Made by a program: the position numbers and the translations under genes. The notes under the pieces were generated by a model. The model did no database searches. It was not told where the DNA came from and worked only from the letters and a program-made list of their open reading frames with translations. From Chelatococcus albus (GTDB taxonomy: Bacteria > Pseudomonadota > Alphaproteobacteria > Rhizobiales > Beijerinckiaceae): a DNA stretch of 46,549 nt. Positions within the stretch are counted from its first letter, which is position 1, and each line of letters begins with the position of its first letter. Of the stretch, positions 8,422 through 20,852 are shown in pieces. The DNA lies in NCBI RefSeq assembly GCF_030067675.1, contig NZ_JASJEV010000018.1, positions 1-46,549 of the forward strand, given 5' to 3'.

Positions 8422-9210
8422 TCAGGCGGCCCTCGCCATGGCCTCGTTGAGGCATTCGAGGGAGAGGCCGCGGCCGCGGCGCGCCACCAGCGTGCAGCCC
8501 TTCGGCACCTCCTGCCAGCCGTCACGCTTGCCGTCGATCGGCTCCGACACGACGACAAGCGCGTCGCGCGTCTCGCGAAAGTAGAGGGTCGGGGGCTTGG
8601 CGTCGCAGGCCCAGCGGAAGGCCCACAGGTGCTCGCCGTCGGTCAGTGCCGCCGTGAAGCGCAGGGGCTCGTCGGTGCCCGTCTCCTGCATGTGCCGCTT
8701 CACGGCGCCGAGGGTGCAGGCCATGGCGGCCACCGGCTCATCGGCGAGGCCGTTGGCGAGGGCTGCGAGGAAGATCGCCTCCGAATCCGTCGTGCCGGCG
8801 CGCGTCGCATAGAGCGCGTCGGGAATCATGGCCTCGATGCGCCGCCGGATGCCGGCATAGCCGCCCACCTGGCCGTTGTGCATGAAGAGAAAGCGCCCCT
8901 GCGCGAAGGGATGGCAGTTGGCCCGGCTCGTCGCGGTGCCGGTCGCCGCGCGCACATGCGCGAAGAAGAGATGCGAGCGCACCTGGGCGCAGATGGAGCG
9001 CAGGTTCTCGTCCGACCAGGCCGGCCGCAGTTCGCGGTAGAGGCCGGGCTCGGGGCGCTCGCCGTACCAGCCGATGCCGAAGCCGTCGCCGTTGGTCTCG
9101 GTCTTCGCCTCCACGGCGTGCAGCGACTGGTGGATGAGCGAATGGCAGGGAGCCGCGACGAGCTCCTCAAGAAAGATCGGGTCGCCCCGATAGGCGAGAA
9201 AGCGGCACAT
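8422..9210 (-). CDS. Class II glutamine amidotransferase (YafJ/EgtC-like)
   Basis: The 262-residue protein begins MCRFLAYRG, so removal of Met1 exposes the N-terminal nucleophile Cys2 of Ntn-type glutaminases; this fixes the start at 9210 rather than the longer upstream frame. Other family motifs are NGDGFGIGWY, FAHVRAATG, NCHPF and FMHNGQVGG. YafJ-type proteins have the glutaminase domain alone, with no synthetase domain. EgtC in ergothioneine synthesis belongs to the same family, but no egtB or egtD is nearby, so no pathway is assigned. It is a single gene convergent with 7818-8378. Confidence 0.9.
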   Translation of the reverse strand: MCRFLAYRGDPIFLEELVAAPCHSLIHQSLHAVEAKTETNGDGFGIGWYGERPEPGLYRELRPAWSDENLRSICAQVRSHLFFAHVRAATGTATSRANCHPFAQGRFLFMHNGQVGGYAGIRRRIEAMIPDALYATRAGTTDSEAIFLAALANGLADEPVAAMACTLGAVKRHMQETGTDEPLRFTAALTDGEHLWAFRWACDAKPPTLYFRETRDALVVVSEPIDGKRDGWQEVPKGCTLVARRGRGLSLECLNEAMARAA

Positions 9211-9362
9211 GCCAGAGCCTTTGCCCGAGCCTTCGGCTACGCCGGCGAGAGAACCGCGGCGAACCTCCCGGAGGCCGCCGCACGATGCTCTTCCTACAGT
9301 CACGCCGGCATGCTGAACAAGCCGTTAACGCGCGCCGGCGAGAAGGGTCGGCTGGCGGCCCG

Positions 9363-10871
<1,509 letters not shown>

Positions 10872-10911
10872 GTCCTTCGGAGGTCGAAGCAGGATGCTGC
10901 GCAAGTAAGGC

Positions 10912-10935
10912 CCCTCTCCCCGCGCGGGGAGAGGG
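10912..10935. repeat. 24-bp perfect palindrome, REP-like
   Basis: Bases 10912-10923 (CCCTCTCCCCGC) are the exact reverse complement of 10924-10935, and the palindrome is followed by TAAGGGTGAGGGGG. This CTCTCCCCGC...GGGGAGAG type is a widespread extragenic repeat in GC-rich proteobacteria. It lies 40 bp upstream of the glpK start, so it would fold in the glpV-glpK transcript and could affect stability or translation of glpK. Confidence 0.75.
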
Positions 10936-11063
10936 TAAGGGTGAGGGGGCGGCGCCGGAAGAGGCCCCCTCGCGCGGGCCCGCCGAACGCGGGTCATCCG
11001 AGTTCGGCCCCTGTCGAGCACCGAAGCCGGAAACTTCCGACTTCGACGGCCCGCTCTGTCCTG

Positions 11064-11153
11064 GGAACCCGGGCCTGCCCGGGTTCCGTCTGCTGGCCTG
11101 CGCAAGCCTCATGCCTTCCGGCTTGCGCGGGAAGCGGCGCCGGCGGCGCCGCT
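11064..11153. other. Cluster of three hairpins downstream of glpV
   Basis: The 306-bp glpV-glpK gap has no gene. It holds the REP-like palindrome at 10912-10935 and three further inverted repeats. Stem arms are 11064-11074 with 11077-11087 (11 bp, CCCGGG-rich), 11100-11108 with 11120-11128 (9 bp, GCGCAAGCC), and 11133-11141 with 11145-11153 (9 bp, AGCGGCGCC). None has a T-tract on either strand. They lie just after the binding-protein stop codon, a usual place for mRNA-stabilising or attenuating hairpins that make the binding protein more abundant than downstream products. Confidence 0.6.
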
Positions 11154-11177
11154 CCGGCTCTCGGCTGCCCCTTCGTC

Positions 11178-12935
<1,758 letters not shown>

Positions 12936-13030
12936 GCTTCTTCCTCCCTCATGGGTCCCGGCGGGACCCGTCGGCCGTTCCCTTCGGCGCGCCGCGCCGG
13001 AGAGCTTCGCGACCGGCCTCCCGACACCCC

Positions 13031-13309
13031 TCAGACGAAGCGGAACACCGCCGCGGCGTAGAGGAGCGAGAGGCCGAGTGCCCACCACAGGCTCGGTCCA
13101 ACGAGGCCGAGCCAGGCGAGATTGATGAAGGCTGCGCCGAGCAGCGCGATGAACAGGCGGTCGCCGCGGGTCGTGGCGATGCGCAGCACGCCGACCCGCT
13201 CGCGCTCCGGCTTGACGAGGGCGAGCACCGTCATGAGCGCGAGCAGGCCGGCGATGGCGGCGAAGAAGACCGCCGTCTGCCAGGTCCAGGCCATCCAGGC
13301 GATGTCCAT
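13031..13309 (-). CDS. glpU: Small membrane protein of the glycerol transport operon (DUF2160)
   Basis: The 92-residue protein has three predicted hydrophobic segments (about 9-32, 52-66 and 70-90) separated by a KPERERVGVLRI basic loop. DUF2160 proteins of this size sit between glpQ and glpV in rhizobial glycerol operons; their role in transport is not established. ATG 13309 has an AGGAGGGCGCC ribosome-binding site and begins 10 bp after the permease stop. The 95-bp gap to glpV carries only its ribosome-binding region. Confidence 0.85.
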   Translation of the reverse strand: MDIAWMAWTWQTAVFFAAIAGLLALMTVLALVKPERERVGVLRIATTRGDRLFIALLGAAFINLAWLGLVGPSLWWALGLSLLYAAAVFRFV

Positions 13310-13319
13310 GGCGCCCTCC

Positions 13320-14117
13320 TCAAACCCGGCCGAGGGCAAAGCCCTTGGCGATGTAGTTGCGCACGAACCAGATCACGAGCGCGCCCGGCACGATGGTCAG
13401 CACCCCGGCGGCGGCGAGCAGGCCCCAGTCCATTCCGGCGGCCGAAACCGTGCGCGTCATCGTCGCCGCGATGGGTTTGGCGTCGACGGACGTCAGCGTG
13501 CGGGCGAGCAGGAGCTCCACCCAGGAGAACATGAAGCAGAAGAAGGCTGCGACCCCGATGCCTGAGGCAATCAGCGGCATGAAGATCTTGATGAAGAAGC
13601 GCGGGAAGGAATAGCCGTCGATCGCCGCTGTCTCGTCGATCTCGCGCGGCACGCCGGACATGAAGCCCTCGAGGATCCACACAGCGAGCGGCACGTTGAA
13701 CAGGCAGTGGGCGAGCGCCACCGCCCACGGCGTGTCGAAGAGGCCGACGGCCGAATAGAGGTTGAAGAATGGCAGGGCGAAGACCGCCGGCGGCGCCATG
13801 CGGTTCGACAGGAGCCAGAAGAACAGATGCTTGTCGCCGAGAAAGCGGTAGCGCGAGAAGGCGTAGGCCGCCGGCAGCGCGAGCGAGATCGACAGCACGG
13901 TGTTGATGGCGACGTAGGTGAGCGAGTTGATGTAGCCCGAGTACCAGCTCGCGTCCGTGAAGATCTTCACGTAGTTATCGAAGGTGATCGTCTCGGGCCA
14001 TAGCGTCAGGCCCGAGGTGATCTCCGTGTTCGTCTTCAGGCTCATGTTGACGAGCCAGTAGATCGGCAACAGGAGGAACAGGAGGTAGAGCGTCATGACG
14101 ACGGCGCGGCCCCTCAT
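13320..14117 (-). CDS. glpQ: Glycerol ABC transporter permease, MalG type
   Basis: The 265-residue inner-membrane protein has six predicted helices. The cytoplasmic coupling motif is EIDETAAIDGYSFPRFF, the EAA loop of MalG-type permeases. Its ATG lies inside the end of glpP: the sequence ATGA at 14117-14114 is both start and stop, so the two permeases are translationally coupled. I reject the much longer open frame extending upstream, which only shadows glpP and glpT. The name follows the Rhizobium glycerol operon. Confidence 0.92.
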   Translation of the reverse strand: MRGRAVVMTLYLLFLLLPIYWLVNMSLKTNTEITSGLTLWPETITFDNYVKIFTDASWYSGYINSLTYVAINTVLSISLALPAAYAFSRYRFLGDKHLFFWLLSNRMAPPAVFALPFFNLYSAVGLFDTPWAVALAHCLFNVPLAVWILEGFMSGVPREIDETAAIDGYSFPRFFIKIFMPLIASGIGVAAFFCFMFSWVELLLARTLTSVDAKPIAATMTRTVSAAGMDWGLLAAAGVLTIVPGALVIWFVRNYIAKGFALGRV

Positions 14118-15010
14118 GCCTCGACCTCCTTCTTCTCGGCGTCGGCATTGACCATCACCGTGTAGAAGACCCAGCACACGGCGAGGATGACGAGGTTGTA
14201 GACGATGGACATGGCGGCGGCCTTGCCGAGGTCGAACTGGCCGAGCGCCAGCTTGACCAGGTCGATCGACACGTAGGTCGTGGCGTTGCCCGGACCGCCG
14301 CCCGTGAGCACGAAGGGCTCCGTGTAGATCATGAAGGAGTCCATGAAGCGCAAGAGCACGGCGATGAGCAGCACGCGGCGCATCTTGGGAAGCTGGATGG
14401 TGGTGAAGACGGCGAGCCGCGAGGCACCGTCGATGCGCGCCGCCTGGTAATAGGCGTCCGGGATCGACTTCAGCCCGGCGTAGCACAGGAGCGCGACGAG
14501 GCTCGTCCAATGCCACACGTCCATGACGACGATGGTGATCCAGGCGGAGGCCGGGTCGAGCACGTAGTTGTAGGCGACGCCCAGGTGGTTCACGACCCAG
14601 CCGAGCAGGCCGATGTCGCCGCGGGCGAAGACCTGCCAGATGGTGCCGACGACGTTCCACGGAATGAGCAGCGGCAGCGCCATGACGACGAGGCTGAAGG
14701 CCACCGTCCAGCCGTGGCGCGGCATTGACAAGGCCACGACGATGCCGAGGGGGATCTCGATGGCGAGAATGACGGCCGAGAAGGCGAGGTTGCGCCACAG
14801 GGCGTCGAAGAAGCGGCCGCCGAGCTCGGTCGACGGGTCGAGGAGCTCCTGGAACCAGCCGACGCCGTTCCAGAAGAACTGGTTGTTGCCGAAGGTATCC
14901 TGGACGGAATAGTTCACCACCGTCATCAGCGGCACGATGGCCGAGAAGGCGACGACGACAAAGACCGGCAGGACGAGGAACCAGGCCTTCTGATTGACCG
15001 TCTTGTTCAT
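14114..15010 (-). CDS. glpP: Glycerol ABC transporter permease, MalF type
   Basis: The 298-residue permease has six predicted helices, beginning AWFLVLPVFVVVAFSAIVPL (about 8-30), with the coupling loop YYQAARIDGASRLAVF in the second half. ATG 15010 is preferred over the upstream in-frame codon because GGAGGG lies seven bases before it and the N-terminus MNKTVNQKAWF matches sugar permeases. It starts 14 bp after glpT and overlaps glpQ by four bases. GlpP and GlpQ together form the membrane channel. Confidence 0.92.
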   Translation of the reverse strand: MNKTVNQKAWFLVLPVFVVVAFSAIVPLMTVVNYSVQDTFGNNQFFWNGVGWFQELLDPSTELGGRFFDALWRNLAFSAVILAIEIPLGIVVALSMPRHGWTVAFSLVVMALPLLIPWNVVGTIWQVFARGDIGLLGWVVNHLGVAYNYVLDPASAWITIVVMDVWHWTSLVALLCYAGLKSIPDAYYQAARIDGASRLAVFTTIQLPKMRRVLLIAVLLRFMDSFMIYTEPFVLTGGGPGNATTYVSIDLVKLALGQFDLGKAAAMSIVYNLVILAVCWVFYTVMVNADAEKKEVEA

Positions 15011-15024
15011 GGGGCCGCCCTCCC

Positions 15025-16125
<1,101 letters not shown>

Positions 16126-16139
16126 GGGCTCATCCCTCC

Positions 16140-17240
16140 TCAGGCGGCGCGGGCGAGGTCCGGCGCAGCGGCGAGATTGCCGCCGGCGTCGAACAGGAAG
16201 AGGCGGTGCGGATCGAGATGGGCCGTGATGCGCATCTCGGGATCGAGACGGCGCACGCCCGGCACCAGGGAAACGAAGCGGTGCGCCGCGCCGTCGGCGG
16301 CGACGTCGAGATGGACGTAGCTCTCCGAGCCGGTGATTTCGGCCACCGAGACGGTGGCGGAGAGCGCGATCGACGCCCCCTCGACCGCATCGAGCATCAG
16401 GTGGTGGGCGCGGAAACCCACGGTGTAGCGCCCGTCCGGCACCGCGGCGAAGGCGCCGGCCGCCGGCACGATGGCCCCCGTGTCGAGCGTCACCCGACCA
16501 TCGGCCTTCGTCGCGCCGAGCGTATTGAGCGGCGGGTCGGAGAACACCTGCGCCGTCGTCAGGTCGTGCGGTCGGCGATAGACCTGGGGGGTGGGGCCGA
16601 ACTGGGTGACGCGCCCTTCGAAGAGGGTCGCCGTGTTGCCGCCGAGAAGGAGCGCCTCGGCGGGCTCGGTCGTGGCATAGACGAAGATGGCGCCGGAAGC
16701 CGCGAAGATGCGCGGCAGCTCCTCGCGCAGTTCCTCGCGCAGCTTGTAGTCGAGATTGGCGAGCGGCTCGTCGAGCAGCACGAGATCGGCCCGCTTCACC
16801 AGGGCACGGGCGATCGCCGTGCGCTGCTGCTGCCCGCCGGAGAGCGCGAGAGGCGTGCGCTCGAGATAGGGCTCGAGCTTGAGGAGCTTCGCCGCCTCCT
16901 TCACGCGCTTGTCGATCTCGCTCTTCGCCAGGCGGGCGACGCGCAGCGGCGAGGCGATGTTTTCGTAGACGGTGAGCGAGGGATAATTGATGAACTGCTG
17001 GTAGACCATGGCGACATTGCGCTTGATCACCGGCAGGCCGGTGACGTCGCGCCCGTCGACCGCGACCCGGCCCTCGCTCGGCGCGTCGAGGCCGGCCATG
17101 ACGCGCATGAGGGAGGTCTTGCCGGCGAGAGTGGCGCCGAGGAGCACGTTGAGCGTGCCCTTCTCGAGGGTCAGCGACACGTCGCGCAGATGCACTTCCG
17201 CGCCGACTTGCCTGCGCACGTTGTCGAGAACGAGGCTCAC
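16140..17240 (-). CDS. glpS: Glycerol ABC transporter ATP-binding protein lacking the switch histidine
   Basis: The 366-residue ATPase has Walker A GATLAGKT (35-42, Ser missing from the usual GxSG part but GxxxxGKT kept), perfect signature LSGGQ (133-137) and Walker B LVLLDEP (153-159, Glu158). The switch-loop position reads YATTEPAEA, with Thr191 where histidine is expected. The loss should reduce hydrolysis at its own site. It starts with GTG at 17240 after AAGGGGACG, 18 bp downstream of glpD. With GlpT it would form a heterodimer holding one consensus and one degenerate ATP site. Confidence 0.92.
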   Translation of the reverse strand: MSLVLDNVRRQVGAEVHLRDVSLTLEKGTLNVLLGATLAGKTSLMRVMAGLDAPSEGRVAVDGRDVTGLPVIKRNVAMVYQQFINYPSLTVYENIASPLRVARLAKSEIDKRVKEAAKLLKLEPYLERTPLALSGGQQQRTAIARALVKRADLVLLDEPLANLDYKLREELREELPRIFAASGAIFVYATTEPAEALLLGGNTATLFEGRVTQFGPTPQVYRRPHDLTTAQVFSDPPLNTLGATKADGRVTLDTGAIVPAAGAFAAVPDGRYTVGFRAHHLMLDAVEGASIALSATVSVAEITGSESYVHLDVAADGAAHRFVSLVPGVRRLDPEMRITAHLDPHRLFLFDAGGNLAAAPDLARAA

Positions 17241-17258
17241 GTCGTGGCGTCCCCTTCG

Positions 17259-18785
17259 TCAGGCTGCGGACGACGCGACGTCGGCCGTCGCGTTCTGCAT
17301 GAATTCGTCGAGCGCGGCGCTTTCGGCCGCCGACAGGCGCAGGCCAAGCTTGGAGCGCCGCCACAGGACGTCGGCGGCGGTCGCAGCCCATTCCTCACGC
17401 ATCAGGTAGCGCACCTCGCGCTCGGTGAGATCGGCGCCGAAGACCCGGCCGAGGTCCTGCGGGCCGCGCGCCCCATCGAGGAGGCGCGACACGCGCGTGC
17501 CGTAGGCGCGCACCAGGCGCTCGGCATGGCCGCGCGCGAGATAGGGATGAGCGGCGAGCGTCCGGTCCACGAGCGCGGCGATGCCGTCCGGCGGGAAGTC
17601 GCCGCCGGGCAGGGGCGCCTTTCCGGTCCAGTCGGCCGGCGCCTTCGGCGGCGGCAGATGAGCTTCGAGCTTGGCGAGCACCGCCGCGGCGAGGCGCCGA
17701 TAGGTCGTGATCTTGCCGCCGAAGACGGAAATGAGCGGCGCGCCGCCGTTGTCCGAGTCGAGCACGAGAACGTAGTCGCGTGTTGCCTCCTGAGCCTTGG
17801 AGGCGCCGTCGTCGTAGAGGGGGCGCACCCCGGAATAGGTCCAGACGACGTCGTCCGGCGTCACCGGCTTCTTGAAATATTCGCTTGCCGCAGCGCAGAG
17901 GTAGCCGATCTCTCCGGGGCTCGCCGCGACCGCTGCCGGATCGCCGGAATAGTCGCGGTCGGTCGTGCCGATGAGCGTGAAGTCGCGCTCGTAGGGGATG
18001 GCGAAGACGATGCGTCCGTCGGCGTTCTGGAAGATGTAGCAGCGGTCGTGGTCGTAGATGCGGCGCACCACGATGTGGCTGCCCTGGACGAGGCGCACGG
18101 CGGCCGGCGCATTGACGCGCACGACCCCGCTCAGCACCTGCCCCACCCAGGGGCCCGCGGCATTGACGATCACGCGCGCCGTCACCGTCTCGCGCCGCCC
18201 GTCGGCCCGCTCGGCCGTGATGCGCCAATGGTCGCCGGCGCGCTCCGCCGCGACGACCCTGGTGCGCGGGCGGATGGAGGCGCCGCGCTCGGCCGCGTCC
18301 CGGGCGTTGAGCACGACGAGCCGCGCGTCCTCGACCCAGCAATCGGAATATTCGAAGGCGCAGGTGAACAGGGGCTTCAGCGGCTGGCCGGCGGCATCGC
18401 GGGAGAGGTCGAGCGTCCTCGTGCCCGGCAGGAGCTTGCGGCCGCCGAGGTGGTCATACAGGAAAAGGCCGAGGCGCAGGAACCAGGCCGGCCGCAGGCC
18501 TTTGTGGTGCGGCAGCACGAAGCGCAGCGGCCGGATGATGTGCGGCGCGAGCTTCCACAGCACCTCGCGCTCCATGAGCGCCTCGCGCACCAGGCGGAAC
18601 TTGTAGTGTTCGAGATAGCGCAGGCCGCCGTGGATGAGCTTGGTGGAGGCCGAGGACGTGGCGCTGGCGAAATCCCCCTGCTCGAACAGCACGACCGACG
18701 CGCCCCGCCCGGCGGCATCGCGCGCGATGCCGCAGCCGTTGACGCCGCCGCCGATGATGGCGAGGTCGTAGGTCGCCTGATGCAT
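17259..18785 (-). CDS. glpD: FAD-dependent glycerol-3-phosphate dehydrogenase
   Basis: The 508-residue flavoprotein oxidises glycerol-3-phosphate to dihydroxyacetone phosphate at the membrane, passing electrons to quinone. The FAD-binding Rossmann motif is AIIGGGVNGCGIARDAAGRG (about 9-28), followed by the family motif SSASTKLIHGGLRYLE, and the substrate-domain sequence GVRPLYDD. It is the first structural gene after glpR, with a 217-bp leader carrying GlpR-type sites at 18844-18859 and 18904-18923. Length is as expected for aerobic GlpD. Confidence 0.95.
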   Translation of the reverse strand: MHQATYDLAIIGGGVNGCGIARDAAGRGASVVLFEQGDFASATSSASTKLIHGGLRYLEHYKFRLVREALMEREVLWKLAPHIIRPLRFVLPHHKGLRPAWFLRLGLFLYDHLGGRKLLPGTRTLDLSRDAAGQPLKPLFTCAFEYSDCWVEDARLVVLNARDAAERGASIRPRTRVVAAERAGDHWRITAERADGRRETVTARVIVNAAGPWVGQVLSGVVRVNAPAAVRLVQGSHIVVRRIYDHDRCYIFQNADGRIVFAIPYERDFTLIGTTDRDYSGDPAAVAASPGEIGYLCAAASEYFKKPVTPDDVVWTYSGVRPLYDDGASKAQEATRDYVLVLDSDNGGAPLISVFGGKITTYRRLAAAVLAKLEAHLPPPKAPADWTGKAPLPGGDFPPDGIAALVDRTLAAHPYLARGHAERLVRAYGTRVSRLLDGARGPQDLGRVFGADLTEREVRYLMREEWAATAADVLWRRSKLGLRLSAAESAALDEFMQNATADVASSAA

Positions 18786-18843
18786 TCACACCCCCGAGCG
18801 ATACTCCCGGCAGCGCCGCCGTCCACGCCGTGCGGGCGCGCGG

Positions 18844-18859
18844 GCTTTCGTTTTCGTTG
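18844..18859. promoter_or_regulatory. GlpR operator candidate, upstream of glpD
   Basis: GCTTTCGTTTTCGTTG is identical over 16 bases to 19800-19815 in front of glpR. It contains the tandem TTTCG(T) units typical of DeoR/GlpR-family operators. It ends about 60 bp upstream of the glpD start, in position to block the promoter. Binding by GlpR is inferred from the exact repetition and the context. Confidence 0.65.
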
Positions 18860-18903
18860 TCGAGAGACGCTATTCGAAGCAAAAACCGCAAGCAAGTGGG
18901 TTG

Positions 18904-18923
18904 AAACGAAAATCATACGAAAG
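18904..18923. promoter_or_regulatory. Second GlpR-type site in the glpD leader
   Basis: The strand opposite to the neighbouring site reads TTTCG-N6-TTTCGTTT here (AAACGAAAATCATACGAAA on the plus strand). It lies 45 bp further from glpD than the 18844-18859 copy and in inverse orientation. A repressor bridging the two is possible. Confidence 0.5.
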
Positions 18924-19002
18924 GCGGACGGGCGCGTGGACGGCCGCCGCAGGGAAAGCGTCCCATGCCGGCGGGCGAAGGGGCCAGCGCCATGTGCAGG
19001 TC

Positions 19003-19791
19003 TCAGGCGGATTCGTCCTCGCTGGTGCCGACCTCGACCACTTCGACGCCGTGCTCGCGGCACAGCTCGCGCAGGGGGGCGGAGGCGAGCGCGTCGGTGA
19101 CGAAGACGTCGATCTCCGACAGATGACCGATGCGCACGGGCGCGGCGCGCTCAAGCTTGAGCTTGTCGGCGACGAGCACCACACGCCGGGCGTTCTCGAT
19201 GATGGCGCGCGACACGCGCACCTCGCGGTAGTCGAAGTCGAGCAGCGCCCCGTCCTCGTCGATGGCCGAGGCGCCGATGACGGCATAGTCGACCTTGAAC
19301 TGGCGCACGAATTCGACCGCCGCCGAGCCGATCACCGCGCCGTCCGAGCGGCGCACGGGTCCGCCGGCGACGATGACGTCGATGCGCGGGTGGCGGTAGA
19401 GCAGCGTCGCGACGTTGAGGTTGTTGGTGATGACGAGCAGGCCCTCGTGCTCGGTGAGCGCGCGCGCCACCTCCTCCGTCGTCGTGCCGATGTTGATGAA
19501 GAGCGAGGCGCTGTTGGGGATGAGCTGCGCCGCGGCCGCGCCGATGGCGCGCTTCTCGGGCTGGGCGATGAAGCGCCGCGCCTCGTAGGCGACGTTCTCG
19601 ACACCCGAGGCGACCACGGCGCCGCCGTGCACGCGCGACATCAGTCGGCGCTCGCACAGGTCGTTCAGATCCTTGCGGATCGTCTGCGGCGTGACCTCGA
19701 AGCGGACGGCAAGGTCATCGACGCTCACACGCCCCTGGGCGCGGGCGATGCTCAGGATCTCCTGTTGACGCGCCGAGATGAGTTCGTTCAT
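19003..19791 (-). CDS. glpR: DeoR-family repressor of the glycerol operon
   Basis: The 262-residue regulator has a DeoR-type helix-turn-helix (residues about 6-57, with SVDDLAVRFEVTPQTIRKDL) and a C-terminal ISOCOT-type sensor domain. The phosphate-binding signatures include LFINIGTTTEEVARAL and LVITNNLNVATLL. GlpR proteins respond to glycerol-3-phosphate or glycerol. The gene is co-directional with and 217 bp upstream of glpD, and carries an operator copy 9 bp upstream of its own start, predicting autoregulation. Confidence 0.92.
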   Translation of the reverse strand: MNELISARQQEILSIARAQGRVSVDDLAVRFEVTPQTIRKDLNDLCERRLMSRVHGGAVVASGVENVAYEARRFIAQPEKRAIGAAAAQLIPNSASLFINIGTTTEEVARALTEHEGLLVITNNLNVATLLYRHPRIDVIVAGGPVRRSDGAVIGSAAVEFVRQFKVDYAVIGASAIDEDGALLDFDYREVRVSRAIIENARRVVLVADKLKLERAAPVRIGHLSEIDVFVTDALASAPLRELCREHGVEVVEVGTSEDESA

Positions 19792-19799
19792 CGCCCTTC

Positions 19800-19815
19800 G
19801 CTTTCGTTTTCGTTG
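19800..19815. promoter_or_regulatory. GlpR operator candidate, upstream of glpR
   Basis: GCTTTCGTTTTCGTTG matches the glpD-leader copy at 18844-18859 exactly. A third partial unit (ACTTTCACTTT) follows at 19822-19832. The site is 9 bp from the GlpR start codon, so it probably overlaps the transcript start or leader. Autorepression is the simplest reading. Confidence 0.6.
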
Positions 19816-19870
19816 CGTCGCACTTTCACTTTGCCACGGGCCCGATGCGAAGCGAAGACCGTCCGTCCGC

Positions 19871-20683
19871 TCATGTCGCCGGCATCCGCAGCCCCTGCGC
19901 GATCAGGCTTGCCCAGGCCTCCTCCGCCTCGTCGGCAAAGGCGAAGAGCGCGAGGTCGCGGGGGGCGATCATGCCCGCCTCCGCCAGCGCCTCGAAGTCG
20001 ATGATGCGCGTCCAGTAGGCCTTGTCGAAGAGCACGACCGGCAGGTCGGGTGCCTTGCCGGTCTGCTGCAGGGTGAGGAGTTCGAAGAGTTCGTCGAGCG
20101 TGCCGAAGCCGCCAGGGAAGACCACGAGGGCCGCCGCGCGCATGGCGAGATGCATCTTGCGCATGGCGAAGTAATGGAAGCGGAAGGTGAGTTCCGGCGT
20201 CGAGTACGGATTCGGCTCCTGCTCGTGCGGCAGGGTGATGTTGAAGCCGATGGATGGCGCGCCCGCCTCCCAGGCGCCGCGGTTGGCCGCCTCCATGATA
20301 CCCGGTCCGCCGCCGGTGGCGATGACGTTCTCGCGCGTGCCATCGTGGTTGTGGTTGAGCGCGCCGCCGCGCTCGGAGGCGATACGGGCGAAGCGCCGCG
20401 CCTCTTCGTACCAGCGGGCCTCGCGGGCGCGCCGCTCGGCCGCGCGCGGATCGTCGGCAGCGTCGTCCGGGTAGGGACCCGCCCCGAGTGGCCGCACGCG
20501 CGCCGAGCCGAAGACGACGATGGTGGAGCGGATGCCCCAGTGCCGCAGATGCTCCTCCGCCTTGGCATATTCGAGGAGGAAGCGCACACCGCGCATCGAG
20601 TCGCCGAGGAGGAACTCCTGGTCGAGTGCCGGCAGGCTGTAGGACCGCGACGTCTTCTGGGCGGTATTGTCCCGATCGTCCAT
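19871..20683 (-). CDS. LOG-family nucleotide phosphoribohydrolase-like protein
   Basis: The 270-residue protein carries the two diagnostic LOG motifs, GGGPGIMEAANRGA and PGGFGTLDELFELLT, which form the nucleotide-binding and catalytic site of nucleoside 5'-monophosphate phosphoribohydrolases (Lonely Guy and PpnN relatives). It is longer than plant-type LOG proteins (about 190 residues) because of an N-terminal extension and an acidic/basic insertion after VFGSARVRPLG. ATG 20683 (MDDRDN) is preferred; the longer upstream frame reads Arg-rich intergenic sequence. It is divergent from the amidohydrolase at 20853. Cytokinin activation or AMP salvage cannot be separated here. Confidence 0.88.
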   Translation of the reverse strand: MDDRDNTAQKTSRSYSLPALDQEFLLGDSMRGVRFLLEYAKAEEHLRHWGIRSTIVVFGSARVRPLGAGPYPDDAADDPRAAERRAREARWYEEARRFARIASERGGALNHNHDGTRENVIATGGGPGIMEAANRGAWEAGAPSIGFNITLPHEQEPNPYSTPELTFRFHYFAMRKMHLAMRAAALVVFPGGFGTLDELFELLTLQQTGKAPDLPVVLFDKAYWTRIIDFEALAEAGMIAPRDLALFAFADEAEEAWASLIAQGLRMPAT

Positions 20684-20852
20684 TCCGCATCTCCCGCACC
20701 AGGCTGGCGACGCCCGCCGTCGAAGGGCAGATAGGCCGGGCGCGGGCGCCCTGTCGAGAGGCGCCGGCGAATGGCCGGCCGGCACGCGGCGCGCGGCGGC
20801 ACGCGCAGGCGCCTGATAGGCTCGGGCGCGAGGCGATTCGACAGGGGACGAC

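Noticed and set aside
9322-9336. GTTAAC near the amidotransferase, possible CtrA half site
   Set aside because: Only one half of the TTAA-N7-TTAA motif is present.
16206-19100. 964-codon open frame opposite glpS and glpD
   Set aside because: Antisense shadow of GlpS and GlpD; composition like other shadows and no ribosome-binding site.
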